This document shows positions 1 through 10,739 of a stretch of 64,000 bases of DNA, one piece after another (the stretch's first letter is position 1; each line of letters opens with the position of its first letter). The translations under genes were made by a program, and so were the position numbers. The DNA is from Athripsodes cinereus (taxonomy: Eukaryota; Arthropoda; Insecta; Trichoptera; Leptoceridae), in contig OX388305.1 in assembly GCA_947579605.1 (NCBI GenBank), forward strand, positions 23,263,542-23,327,541. The letters are read 5' to 3'. Below the pieces are notes generated by a model that was not told the DNA's origin, made no database searches, and saw nothing but the letters and a program-made list of their open reading frames with translations.

Positions 1-417
1 TTTATGAAATACTTATACCTACAACTGAAAGATTAAGATGTAGAAAAAACATATTATGATAAATTTTAACAGAACCATTGTTGGGAAATATTTATTTCAG
101 TTATTTGATAAAATATGAATACATTTCGACGTTTTTATTGAAAGAAATAAACACCTATCTATCTACATCTACAATAAGTATATAATGTCATAACGTCGGT
201 ATTCTGTTAAAAGGGTGTATCAATCATTTCTGTAAAATTTATTTAAAAAAAATAAAAATCATAATAAGTACATTTTACAATTTTGGGATTGGAAGCGAGT
301 GTCCAGAGTAACCCTGCTGATAGATTCTTGAAAGTATGATACCTGGACATGGGAAGAATTCTTCGTTTTTCTTTTATCCTAAATATCTTACTTTCGTCAC
401 ATATAAGCGTGTTTGTC
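1..417. other. AT-rich sequence, no gene recognised
   Basis: No coding signal or splice-bounded exon is visible. The only recognisable piece is at about 301-319, where the bases GTAACCCTGCTG resemble the right end of the foldback element that follows; this may be a remnant end of another copy. Confidence 0.5.
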
Positions 418-625
418 CTGTAGGGTTACTCTTGACAAAATCTAAACACGATCTTAATCTTAATCATACGACGCGCGAAGTGACTATTGGCCAAAAATGC
501 GCGCTTACCTATCGCGGGGTAGCGGTAGCGTGCTGTTTTTGACCATAGTCCCTTCGTGCGTCGTATGATCAAGATCAAGACTAGATTAAAATCGTATTTA
601 GATTGTGTCAAGAGTAGCCCTGCTG
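418..625. mobile_element. Foldback MITE with about 95-bp arms
   Basis: The left part (from GGGTTACTCTTGAC) is repeated in inverted orientation at the right end (GTCAAGAGTAGCCC). The two halves match over about 95 bases with a few substitutions and a small indel, leaving a short GC-rich centre near 505-525. The whole unit would fold into one long hairpin. Two small open frames across it, 336-542 (+) and 426-728 (-), are by-products of this symmetry. No clean target duplication was found: the flanks GTTTGTC and GTTTATG are only similar, so the superfamily is not assigned. Confidence 0.75.
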
Positions 626-656
626 GTTTATGAAATAATAGATTTCCAATTATTTT

Positions 657-862
657 GTGTAAGTTTTCGAGTGCCCCATAAAAAGTACCTACGTGTTCGT
701 TAAACATCATGAAGACATCGTAAGACATTTAAAATTTTCAATTAGGCGATGAGATATGCTGCCCATTCAGCAGGTCTTCAATTTTTTAATGAAATGGAAC
801 ATTATGTGCCTGAATGCTCGTTACATGCCGTCCACTGCAGTTGGTTATCTCACTGGTAAGTA
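657..862 (+). repeat. A-family copy, diverged
   Basis: It shares the block GTAAGTTTTCGAGTGCCC near its 5' end, then GGCGATGAGAT, CCCATTCAGC and the terminal GGTTATCTCACT region, in the order of the A-family model given at 47420-47640. It is heavily diverged and lacks an obvious microsatellite tail. Confidence 0.55.
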
Positions 863-1028
863 GAAAGAAGACAATCTGTATATTTATTACATGCAGCTAA
901 TCTATTAGGTTACCGACTTCTGAAATATACCGTGATGATAATATAGATCGATCCTCTGGCTTATTCACAATGAATGCTATAAGGTACCTCAGGTACTTAC
1001 ACAAAAATGTTTTGTTATAAAAATACTT

Positions 1029-1252
1029 CTACTACTACTACTACGAGTATTCCTACTATCATAACATATTTCACATTAAATAAACATGCAAACTGTCCTT
1101 TACGCGCCAAAAAAAATAAGACATTCAGGATGGGTGGAAAACCTCGTCGCTGAATTTGAGACACTTTAATTATTCGAACACCTGCCTTTCACACGACACT
1201 AGATAATTTCCGGAAAAGAGTGAGATCAATTCTTTGCCGGGCGCTCCACGGT
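1029..1252 (-). repeat. A-family copy with (TAG)n tail
   Basis: On the plus strand it starts with a (TAC)n tract, the complement of the (TAG)n tail. It continues through AAACATGCAAACTGTCC, GACATTCAGGATGGGTGG and GAACACCTGCC, and ends at CTCCACGG. It is nearly full length but lost part of the hairpin segment. Confidence 0.75.
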
Positions 1253-1743
1253 AAAAAATACAGTATTGTGTAAATATGATTTAGCCCTTTTATAATCATG
1301 TGCTATTATTATAACGAGTTGTTTGAAATAAATATAACATTAACTGAAACAGTTTGCAACTTCAAATGGGTATCTTCAACACGTAGGTGCCTTCTGACGC
1401 CATCATACTCTTGCACAACACAATGTACACCCCAGCACCATGCACACTTTGCAGTAGGTGCCTATATCTATGTATCTAAATGACTGTTAATTTAATACTT
1501 TCTTGTTGCCACATGTACGAGTATATGGGTAGTAGGAGTAAGGAGGAACATAATATCTACTTATATAGTAGAGTAAATGGTACAGAAACTGATTATTGGT
1601 CTTTCTTTTTTCCAGACGATTCAGCTGGTAGTGTTAAATTTCTTCCAAATGTTTACAAATGATAAAGTTTAATTCATTAACCGATGGTTCTATTGAAAAT
1701 TCATTTCAGTAAGAAATTAAAGCGAATTAAATTGTATAGCAAA
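1253..1743. other. Unassigned AT-rich sequence
   Basis: Two open frames of about 60 codons occur on the plus strand (1298-1483 and 1480-1662). They are AT-driven, have no recognisable motif and no splice context, so no gene is called. Confidence 0.5.
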
Positions 1744-1881
1744 ACTACTGGTGATTTTAGTAATTTGCTAGCCGGCTTTTGAAAGGTTCTGCTGTCACCG
1801 TTAGTCAAATGTAAAGTTTAGGTACTTTACAAGAAAAAGCATTCGAAAGCCGGCTCGCAAATTAATAAAGCCACTAGTGGT
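1744..1881. mobile_element. Small foldback MITE, about 39-bp terminal inverted repeats
   Basis: The left end ACTACTGGTG and right end CCACTAGTGGT are inverted copies. The inner parts carry the near-palindromic GCTAGCCGGCTTTTGAA and the inverse TTCGAAAGCCGGCTCGC. Arms are roughly 39 bp and the loop is about 60 bp. A target duplication could not be identified, so the superfamily is open. Confidence 0.65.
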
Positions 1882-2189
1882 ACCTACAAATTTTGATTAA
1901 TTTAAATTTCGTATCTAACAATTAATAATCTCTAGATTATTGGTGAAGTAGCCAGGATATTGACAAACAAATCCTTTAAATACTTACTTATGTTGCTAAT
2001 CCAGTCAACAAATCATCATAATCTTCCTTCATAAAACTTCATCAGTCATGTCTGTTCTGGAAACAGCAAACAATTAAAGTAGGTAAGTAAAGTAAGTAAA
2101 TTAGATTATCGTATAGGAGGTCTTTCTCTTCTTATATTTCTATGCGATGTTTCAAATCAAATTGTGAGTAAATTATAAAAGTGTAAAGA
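1882..2189. other. Unassigned AT-rich sequence
   Basis: Nothing beyond short simple-sequence tracts such as AAGTAGGTAAGTAAAGTAAG is seen. Confidence 0.5.
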
Positions 2190-3043
2190 GTCCGTGTGCC
2201 TACATTAAGGGTTTTCCCACCACTTTCCCCTGGATGTCTTAAGAGCTGAGCTCCTATATCATCCAGACTCAACGAAACAAAAGAAAAATTCAAAGGGAGG
2301 GCTCAGGATTTGCCTTATGGGCTCCCCCCGACAAAATCCTCCCTGAAACTACAACCCTTAATGTCCCTTGGAGGAGATACTCACTACAAGGCACTACTCA
2401 CTACTACAATGTTCTTACAAATTATGTTCTTACAGTTACGTATTGCTACGTACTAAAATTCTTAACACTAAAGACAGCACTTTACAGCTTATTATCTAAG
2501 TAGTAGAGTATTCAAGACAATAAAAATAAATGCTTACCGATCATACTCACCACTGCCAAACACAAAATTTCCTCCTTATTGAATTTGAAAGAAACAAAAA
2601 AAAAAATAAAAAAAAAAAATTGAAAGGGAAAGAAACACATTAGACTTCCAAGGGTAGAGTATGAAAGGGGAAGCAAAAAAGCAATTGATCAACAACAACA
2701 AAAAGAATAAAATGACAAAACCAAGGGACAGAGTGCTTGAAAAGCCACCTCCAATAACAGGAGTGGACATTCACAAAACAAGTAAGAGTTCAGCGGCTCG
2801 GTCACCAAATTATCAGGATGAATCCACTGGTGGCAGTCCAGATCGACGAAGATCATCCCACTTAAGCTTCCAGGCATCTACAAAATTTTTGAAGCATTTG
2901 AAGTTTGTAGCATTAAGGGTTAATTCTCCAAATCAAACTGGTCTTGGAGTGTCCACACTCAAACCCCGAATCATATCATCTCTGGCCTCCGACATCAAAT
3001 TGCAATCCCAAAGAATATGTTCTGCATATTGTCCGTGTGCCTA
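2190..3043 (-). mobile_element. 5'-truncated LINE insertion with 13-bp target duplication
   Basis: The 13 bases GTCCGTGTGCCTA occur at 2190-2202 and again at 3031-3043, bracketing an 828-bp insert. The insert's right part encodes the C-terminal end of a LINE ORF2 on the minus strand (see 2813-3030), so its 5' end is at the right and its 3' UTR runs to 2203. No poly(A) tail is seen at the 3' end, which stops at CCCTTAATG; R1-like or RTE-like elements can lack one. An A-rich tract at about 2596-2620 lies inside the 3' UTR. The plus-strand frame at 2661-3044 is antisense to the LINE and is not called. Confidence 0.75.
2813..3030 (-). pseudogene. LINE ORF2 C-terminal fragment (post-RT zinc-finger-like region)
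   Basis: Read on the minus strand from 3028, the frame gives YAEHILWDCNLMSEARDDMI, then RGLSVDTPRPV, a TGA stop, and then FGELTLNATNFKCFKNFVDA and further residues to a second stop at 2813. The EH-[IL]L-x-x-C pattern is the conserved H/C motif that follows the reverse transcriptase in several insect LINE ORF2 proteins. One internal TGA makes it a pseudogene. Everything upstream of this motif, including the RT core, was never copied here (5' truncation). The clade is not resolved; R1/LOA-like or jockey-like elements are the nearest by this motif. Confidence 0.7.
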
Positions 3044-3304
3044 GTTACCGTACTATTTACCCTACACGTAAAATAAGTAGGTATTATTGTTACAGAGTAG
3101 GTATGTTATGTTTGATATTGGGTGAGCGCCAGTGTTCTAGTAGGGAGAATAACAGTCGTGAAGTGAAGTAGTGAATTTATTGCGTTCCTGATTGTGATCT
3201 CATGAAGCAACATTGGTAACAGTGATTTTCTCATGTTATCCTATTTTTCTTATTACTGTCTTTTTGGGAGAAATCTTTCCAGACGTAAGGTAACATATTG
3301 TTCC

Positions 3305-3528
3305 ATTGAGCACTTGGCAACGAATTTGTCTCCCATTCTCCTCCGATAGTTTTTGAGTGTTCTGTAAAAGGCAGGTGTTCGAAACATAAAGAAATCTTAA
3401 GTTCAGCGATGAGGTTAGCAATCCATCCAGAATGCTAGAAGACCAGCTGAATGTTTATTATATTCAGCTGGTCTTCTAGCTATCCTACTTGTAGGATATG
3501 TCGTGATAGTATAGCAGTAGTAGTAGCA
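3305..3528 (+). repeat. A-family copy with enlarged hairpin and (TAG)n tail
   Basis: It runs from TCTCCCATTCTCCTCCG through GGCAGGTGTTCGAAA and CAGCGATGAGGTT to GGATATGTCGTGATAGTATA and ends in (TAG)n. Its internal hairpin differs from other copies (see 3434-3480). Confidence 0.8.
3434..3480. repeat. Perfect 19-bp inverted repeat inside an A-family copy
   Basis: The left arm GCTAGAAGACCAGCTGAAT and its exact complement at 3462-3480 flank a 9-base loop. Other copies carry a shorter, imperfect hairpin at this place. Confidence 0.9.
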
Positions 3529-5100
3529 ATATATTCTCCTTGTTCGGGAGCCTAAGATGCAAACGAGGTCAAATTCGCCATTGAGAAAATTGTGGACATG
3601 AAAACAGGGTTCATTCTGGTCAATTATAATTGGAAATTTTCGGAGTCGAATTTTGATATCTGGTCTGTGGGCTGGTAGCGTTCACGCTTTTTCAATTAAA
3701 CCGCGGTATCTTCGTATTGTTCCTATATCTTTACGTTTCGCCCTCCTATTTGTGCCATTTCAAAAACCATGACAGCCTACAAAAGTTATGGGAGAAGTGT
3801 ACATATCTCCACATAGAAGAATTAAGTATCTTGTCTTGTCTTCAAAACTTCTTTTGATTTCATAATACAAGAACACCCAATTACCTTTAGGAAGAGTTTA
3901 TACATTCGTTTTTAATATGCTTTCTCATACGTACTGCGAAATAATAAAATTCATAGTAGGTAACTGATATTTTTATGCCCAATCTTCATTCAAGTATAAA
4001 ATATCATGCCTACAACATACCTAAATAGGTAGTTGAGTTTTCTGTCTCTTTCTATTTATACCCTTTAGGTGCCACCCTTTCTCGTCTTCATCTCATACCC
4101 CGAATGAGTGGGATATAATTCCTTTTTATGTGAAGCAGAATGGAGCTATTTTGTCGCTGTGCCGAGATAGTAGCTGTTCTCTGTTCTACTGCACCTTGTC
4201 ATTTGTTGGACCCAGTGGGATAGTGATTAAACTTTTCATTTATTTTTTCAGACTCCAATGAATCCCAATGGCTTAGTTTTAGAGAATAATTCAATTAATT
4301 TCTTATTTTTGTATAGTCTTTACAATATTTTTCTGATTACCAGATTCTTAATTACCCTTAATTTTTTTTTACAAATTGGAGCCCAATTAATACTAAGTAT
4401 GCGATGGAGTCTTCAATGTTGTACGTTTCGTCTTTTTCCCGGACACATGTACAATGTCACTAATTTCTGTTTATTTTCAGATGTTCCTACCTCTATCAAT
4501 ATTTTCTATATCTCATGGTCTTCTATTTGTAAGTCTACGTTTTACTAAAAAAATGTAGGTTTCCACCATCACCATCTTTGCCAGATACGCATTCAGAGAT
4601 TTATGCGAGATTTATGCAGAGATACGATGCTTGGAGACTTTTCCATCAAAATATACGATATTTGATTTGAAAAAAATTACAAATTTAATTACAAAATTAC
4701 AAAATACTTGTGCAAATTTCTCTTGAATGGATGAAGATTGTAGGTATCTATTTTTTTTTTTATTTTATTTTAATAGATACAACAGCTTTTACAATGAATA
4801 ATACAAATAATATACATTTAATAATTTACATCGCCAATTAAGTTTATTGTTAACTATATAACTTAATATGTATTTGTTTATACAATGAATGTACCATAAC
4901 TGTTCTTGTAGTACTTAAGCCTGCAATACAATAGATCTCTAATAATTTCTATGTTGTGCAGTAAATATTAATAGTCGCTTATAGCATTTAGCTTCTCCAA
5001 ACCCTGAATGATGTTATTCTAGAAACAAACAACCTATACATAACCTTATAAAATAAACGTCAAGACTATAATTACGAATTATAAATTAATGTAATATTAG
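3529..5100. other. Unassigned AT-rich sequence
   Basis: About 1.6 kb without a supported gene or full repeat. An open frame at 4258-4548 (+, 96 codons) is rich in F, I, L and N as expected of AT-rich noise, and no motif is recognised. A T-rich tract lies at about 4750-4765. Confidence 0.5.
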
Positions 5101-5300
5101 ATATACCATGCTATATCTCTACGCCGTATCCCTGGTGGGGTAAGCAGAGAGAACGGAATGCAGTATTGATATAGGTATTCTTACATACTTCTATTCCTTC
5201 CTCCAAAATTCTCGTTTCCCTTACTTAATTTGATTCACATGATTGAGCCACATAGTTTTCGGGTATCCTCGCTTTCTTACACCCCTTCTTTATTTTGAAG
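5101..5300. repeat. Possible degenerate interspersed repeat
   Basis: The phrase CCCTGGTGGGGTAAGCAGAG and the downstream CTCGCTTTCTTACACCCC are less AT-rich than their surroundings. They resemble decayed insect interspersed repeats in style. No second copy lies in the window, so this is weak. Confidence 0.3.
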
Positions 5301-5368
5301 ATATCAAGCAAGTAAATAAAAGTGCAGAGTGATGATACAGAGCACAACAATATATTAAAGATCCACAT

Positions 5369-5509
5369 TCACACGACATTATTAAGTATAGTGGGTACAC
5401 CCCTCATTGGAAAACACACCTCATCCCAGAGGCTGGCACTGGCAGTCACTCCACCCACCCTATCCAACCACACTATACCATCCCAGTTTCCCACCACATC
5501 CGGTTTCAT
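5369..5509 (-). other. Coding-like 46-codon frame, unrecognised
   Basis: A minus-strand ATG-to-TGA frame reads MKPDVVGNWDGIVWLDRVGG and continues for 26 more residues including SLWDEVCFPM. It has balanced codon use, two Asp-rich Trp motifs (GNWD, LWDE) and higher GC than its neighbours. The frame stays open upstream of the ATG for at least seven codons. It may be a fragment of an unrecognised transposon protein or an exon; no family is assigned. Confidence 0.3.
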
Positions 5510-5844
5510 TGAGACACGTAGAATAAGCTGTAACTTATTGTTATTGCAAGTAGAGGCGGCATTTAAACCTTCGCTTTATGTTCTTAATCATCTACATTTA
5601 GTATTATAACAAAGAATGGAGGACGACTGTAGATTATATTAGATATAGGTAGGTACCTACCTACTCACCCTATCTATCTACATAGTATTACTAATATTAT
5701 TTGTACGGGTGGTTGAATGCAGATTAAAAAATAATTTACGGATTAAATTAAGTTATATTCCGGAAAATTTACTCTCTCATTGTGAAAATTGTAATATCTT
5801 TTGAAAAGGTAAGATTGCCTTTGTGGTTCCCGGTCTCTCAGATC

Positions 5845-6076
5845 TTCCACTCTCTTCTGTAAGTTTTAGAGTGTCCTGTGTAAGGCAGGCTTTCGAAAAT
5901 TATCCCGAATAAAATATTTAATATCTCCAATTCAGTGATAAAGTTTATCACATATTCTGGATGCCTTAACAGTTAGATATTTGCAGGGAGAGGACATCTT
6001 GCATATTTATTACATTCAGTAAGTCCATTCGATATTCTGCTTGTGGGAAATTTCGTGAAGGTATGAATGAATGAGT
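5845..6076 (+). repeat. A-family copy with (TGAA)n tail
   Basis: Blocks CTCTTCTGTAAGTTTTAGAG, GTCCTGTGTAAGGCAGG and CTTGTGGGAAATTTCGTGA are in order and end in TATGAATGAATGAG. It represents the second tail type of the family. Confidence 0.7.
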
Positions 6077-7146
6077 GAGATTTCTTATGTGACGGCACGG
6101 AAAATTTTCTTTGACATTTGGTTTTTTCCGTCGAATGATAACAATATTATAGGGCTTTAGGAATAGATATCTTGGCAAGAGGTACACTGGTCTGGAATCG
6201 GTTTTAGCGAATGAAAAAAGAATTACCTAAAAATATATACCTAAATGATAAATAATGGATGAATGCTAGTAGCTACAACTATCAGCAATGAAGAATAAGA
6301 ATACAGAAATGAGGGCATCTAAGACTTCTGACTTATTACCTATCCTTTGATTCTGAACTACTAATTCTTTTTTTCGTACAATTATTATTATTATTATTGG
6401 ACAATATTAAAGTGTCGTTTACGTGCCGAAGCACCTCAAGGACACTGTACAATTCATAAATTCTAGGACATTACATCTACGTCATATTATAATTATAGAT
6501 AAATACATAGATAAATGAGAATGATTTTTTTTTCGTATTTTTCATTGCGAAAGTTCGTGGTCGAATTTTTGTTTCTGTAAATGCACCAATTTGTAGGTAT
6601 TTTATTCATGTTTAGTGTTTGAAATTGTAGGAACATATTATTTTTTAACGTAGGTACGTAACGCCATCTAGTAAAATCTCATAATTATATTATGAAAGGC
6701 ATTTATGGAAAGGAAAACGGTTCAAGTCTCCGCTAGAACGCTTTCTTGATTTTTAAGTGTTTCTATAGATGTCACTGTGTTCGCTTTGTTGTCGAGCACG
6801 GAACGTTGCTATGATAAGCGGATTAAAAGTTTTACCGTGGTTCAATAGAGGGTAGGGGGTGATTCATATTGGAAAATGGAACAAAATAATAATAAATTAC
6901 TCTCAAAAGTTACTTTTTTATGATCTTTTGGATGTGTCATTGGGTAGGTACTTTATTTTAAATGATAAAAAAAATGTTATCTTGTGTGAGGTATAACTCG
7001 AACTTACGTAGGTACCTACTACACGTAATGAAAACGGAAAAATACTTAACTTAGGTATAATGATGATTTAAAATAAAATAAAGTCTAACAAATTGGAGAC
7101 CTAATAATTCACCACAGAATTTCAATAATAGCATTGTAATTACTAA
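6077..7146. other. Unassigned AT-rich sequence
   Basis: It contains an (ATT)n microsatellite at about 6382-6399 and one exact GTAGGTACCTAC palindrome at 7008-7019. No gene is seen. Confidence 0.5.
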
Positions 7147-7345
7147 TAGTACTATTTCTATACCATCACGGCATAGGTATACCAGAAGCAGAAGCTATAT
7201 GTAATAATCATGCAAACTGTCACCTGTGTGAGCCCTATCGTTGAATTTAGATATAAAATGTGTCCGAACATCTGCCTTTTATAGGGCACTCGGAAATTTA
7301 CGCAGAAGGGTGGGAGGTCAATTCTTTGCCGGGTGATGCACAGAA
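7147..7345 (-). repeat. A-family copy
   Basis: On the plus strand it begins with CTATACCATCACGGCAT and ends with TCAATTCTTTGCCGGG. The central hairpin and the CATTCAGGATGGG block are partly lost. Confidence 0.75.
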
Positions 7346-9298
7346 AGAACTATTTGACTTATAATAGTTTGAATAATATTCATATTATTACCTATTACCT
7401 ATAAGATGGGTTGACTTTACGATTATTTTTTTACTTTATTCGATACCAACTTGAATACATTATTTATTAGGTGCCTACTTTTATCAGTTGGTACTAGGTT
7501 GGTATCTATTTGGAAATATAAACGCAAGTACTTGTTTGAAATTACGTATACCTAATGCTCACATGTAATAACATAATTTTGAAGATATCTTTTCCATTCT
7601 TGCACTCACACTTTCCATAATTTTCTTCTCCATAAGAAAGTGGGAGTCAATTTGCACATTGAGACTTTATCGTCGATAACAATAATACCTAAATAAATTG
7701 GTAAAAAGCACTATATCGTTAATACATAGTATCTAATGCATTCTAAAGGGTTTGTGTTCCCATGTTTGATAAATTACCCACAATAGTTTGGTATTCATCC
7801 CCAAAGTGATAGCCGTTTGTGCGGCTTCTTCAGAAAGAATAGAAAATGTTACAATGTATAGGTATGTAAAAAAATATTTCTAATCAAAGGGTATTATTAT
7901 ATAATAAAATGGGTTGGTGTATCAGTGGTTCTCATACGTATTTATAAAAGTTTATAACGTTTGTAATGATTTTTTTCAACGGAGAGTTGTGGGGTGTACG
8001 AATTTGAAATATTGGGTCTGGCTGCTTATTTAGATGCTTTATTTTCCATACTAACTATACATTTTTATTTTACATACTATTTTTCCATTTTGCTGTTATT
8101 TTTCATTCTTTGATTCTATTTTTGTATACCTACCTGTATAGATATTAGTTCTAACAAATTTAGGTACTTCGATTCGATTTTGATGCTAATTTCTTTTTAA
8201 TTTTTTAATGCTTAGGTATTTCAATTTTCTGCTCTATTTAGATAAAGTATAACTTTGTATTTTACTATAATGACAATGACAGCGAAAAGGTTTTTAATGT
8301 AATGCTGTTCATTTATAAATAAATAAATAAAAATTCAACTGCATTGTCTACGTAGTATACCTATTTCAAAGTCAACTTTACTAAATATTCTTCATTTTTT
8401 ATTGTTCTTTTTTGTCAAAATTTGTCACTGTTTGTTTGTAAATTAACTTTTTAATATTTTTTTGAATTTGTTAATTTATTTCACAAATTGATTTAATGAT
8501 AGAGTTTCATAATAATAAACACTTTTTTATGATGCACCCCTTTGTGTCCATTCCATATTCCATAAAGTATACGTTTATTACCTATAACTAATAATTTTGT
8601 TGATGGCTATTGGTTGTACAATATAGAAAATTGAAATAAATAATAATCGAATTCAAAAAACAATTTTTCGGGATCCAGCGATAAGTGGCAATCTCAATTT
8701 TGAGAAACAGTGTCTTAGACTTAGATAATATTACAGGATAACCTTATTTAAGTTCGTTTGTATGTAGTTATGTACTTGTTTGTGGGTAGATAATATCCAG
8801 ATACAACAGTTTCCAGATAATTAATCTTACTAGTAGATAATAATATATTTTATAGGTTTATATACTAAAAGGGTATGCGTAACTAAACGCTTGATCAACC
8901 TTGCAACATAAGCATAGGATCGGGGAATTTTATTGGGTAAGTTATGTTGGTAGGTAATTACCTTCCTATCAATCGAATTTCGATTGTCATCCATCGGCAT
9001 ATATAGGAGTCTGATAGTCACTAGGTACCTAGGTAGGTACCTACTGCTTGGGTACATTTAAATTAACTAAACTAGTTAGTATCTGGCTACACCAGAAAAT
9101 ACCTATTGCTTCTTTTTCCAACTTAAATGCCCTTCTATAGAATGTAGAGAAGAAACAAGCTACTTCTAAAATCAAAGTGATTTTGTGCCAATTCAGTCAG
9201 AAGATGCCCTTACCTACCTTATATTTTCTAAATACGAATCAAGGTTTGATATGAGCCCAAATAATCCTAAATATTATCACAGTAAGCAATATGAATGT
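7346..9298. other. Unassigned AT-rich sequence
   Basis: Nearly 2 kb with no supported gene. It holds a GTAGGTACCTAC palindrome at 9033-9044, overlapping a second related TAGGTACCTA. The open frame 8830-9057 (-) has no recognisable motif. Confidence 0.5.
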
Positions 9299-9390
9299 GT
9301 CGTGAAGGTGGAGTAGATTGGCAGCGGGAGGAATCGAACTCGGTATGTCTTTATTGAAAATATAAACTCGGCCGTCATGCTACATCATTA
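9299..9390 (-). repeat. C-SINE copy (tRNA-derived), truncated
   Basis: The plus strand reads TGTCGTGAAGGTGGAGTAG, then GGCAGCGGGAGGAATCGAAC and ACTCGGCCGTCATGCTAC. Its complement carries a B-box-like GTTCGATTCC, marking a tRNA-derived SINE head. Compare the copies at 12727, 53311 and 58684. Confidence 0.6.
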
Positions 9391-10167
9391 ATTATGAATT
9401 TGCATAAGGTATCTGTAATATGGTTAGGTACTATCTTATTTTTTTTTAAATATTTATACTCAACTTGAAAGAAAGAAAATCAATTATTTATTTTAGAAAA
9501 AAAAAATAGATTCTCAAATACCACACATTTATTCACTTACGTAAATCTCAAAATGTGCATCATTTAAAAGCTCACATTATTATTTATTTATTTATTTACT
9601 AAACATAAATATAGGTACCTACCTATATAATTATGTAAAAATGCGTCACTACATGTGTAGGTGTATGGGTACAACAATATACAAGTAGGTATTCTTATTA
9701 TAAAGACGGGATCTCTTATTCTGGATGATATTACTCGTGTAGGTATAGTACCTACAGTTATATACTGATATGATTTTATTGTCAGGCCAATCCGGTGTTT
9801 CCGAACAATAGGCAAGACAATGGGAACTCCCCGCAGTGGGCGGAGTCTCCATTGTATTGGGACAATGGAGCCATGCGCAATACATAATAACATAACATAT
9901 AAATAGTCATGTATCTCTTTATCTAATCCAATACATTGCCGCATCTATCTACCACTCTCTTTCTACCTACATATAAATCCCTTTTTACAGGACGATTCAC
10001 CTTTTGCCTTGAGGCAGTTTAAACGTTGTACACACATCATACAAACTTACTTTACATATTATTAATCTATCTGAGACACCTTTAGTACCTACCTAAGCCA
10101 CCTACAACGTTTAGGTTCATTTGCAATAATTATTGATATTCTTTTTGTAAAATTTTAACAGCTTTTC
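9391..10167. other. Unassigned sequence with a GC-rich structured patch
   Basis: At about 9778-9895 the composition shifts to GC-rich and two small inverted repeats appear: CCATTGT/ACAATGG, and AACTCCCC facing GGCGGAGT. Overlapping minus-strand frames (9588-9944 and 9649-9885) cover it but look fortuitous. A fragment of an unrecognised SINE is possible. Confidence 0.4.
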
Positions 10168-10421
10168 ATTCATTCAAACCATTACGGCATTTCCCATACG
10201 TGGGGTAGCCAGCAGACCAACTGCACGTTACAAACATGCAAATAATTGTCCTCTTCGTGCCTATAAAAGTTCATGCAGGATGGGTGGCATAAGCTGAACT
10301 GAAGATATTAAATGTCTTAAACGTGATGTTTTAGGAACACCTACCTACTTGCTTCTTGCAGGATACTCGAAAACTGTCAGAAAAGAGTGGGAGACTTGTT
10401 CTATATCGGCGACTCCACGGG
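10168..10421 (-). repeat. A-family copy, nearly full length, (TGAA)n tail
   Basis: The plus strand starts CATTCATTCAAACCATTACG (complement of the TGAA tail), passes through GTGGGGTAGCCAGCAGAC and GCAGGATGGGTGGC, and ends GGCGACTCCACGG. Diverged in the middle. Confidence 0.8.
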
Positions 10422-10563
10422 ATATTAATCAGTAAATAATAATATGCACCCTTGTGATTCGCATCTCATGCAATGCAAAAGGTAATTGTATACGTAGACT
10501 GTTACACATAATATGGGTATTGAGTAGGTATAGGTAGGTACTTACCTATATTATTATTAAGGT

Positions 10564-10739
10564 AGTTAGGGCGTCCCTCTTTCACAATACACCGTTCCTA
10601 TGACAACGATATCAGAGCGCAAGGAATGTCGTGGAAAGAGGTGACGCAGAGACGCTCTGAATGGAGGAGGCTGGTTTCTGCCCTATGCTCCCGAGAGGAG
10701 CGTTGAGGGCGATGATGATGATGATGATGATGAGTTAGG
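10564..10739 (+). mobile_element. RTE-type LINE 3' end with (GAT)n tail and 7-bp target duplication
   Basis: AGTTAGG at 10564-10570 and 10733-10739 flank a 162-bp insert. The frame starting at 10572 reads RPSFTIHRSYDNDIRAQGMS, then WKEVTQ, RRSEWRRLVS and ALCSREER followed by a stop. The tail is (GAT)n. This is the C-terminal end of an RTE-like ORF, heavily 5'-truncated. Compared with the copy at 44368, three codons (LAQ) are missing. Confidence 0.8.

Noticed and set aside
336..728. Two overlapping small frames, one on each strand
   Set aside because: Both cross the foldback MITE at 418-625 and arise from its symmetry.
2661..3044. 127-codon plus-strand frame rich in Lys and Ser
   Set aside because: It is antisense to the LINE insertion; the minus strand carries the recognisable EHILWDC motif.
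9588..9944. 118-codon minus-strand frame
   Set aside because: Two overlapping frames of similar length in a GC-rich patch with hairpins; no domain in either.
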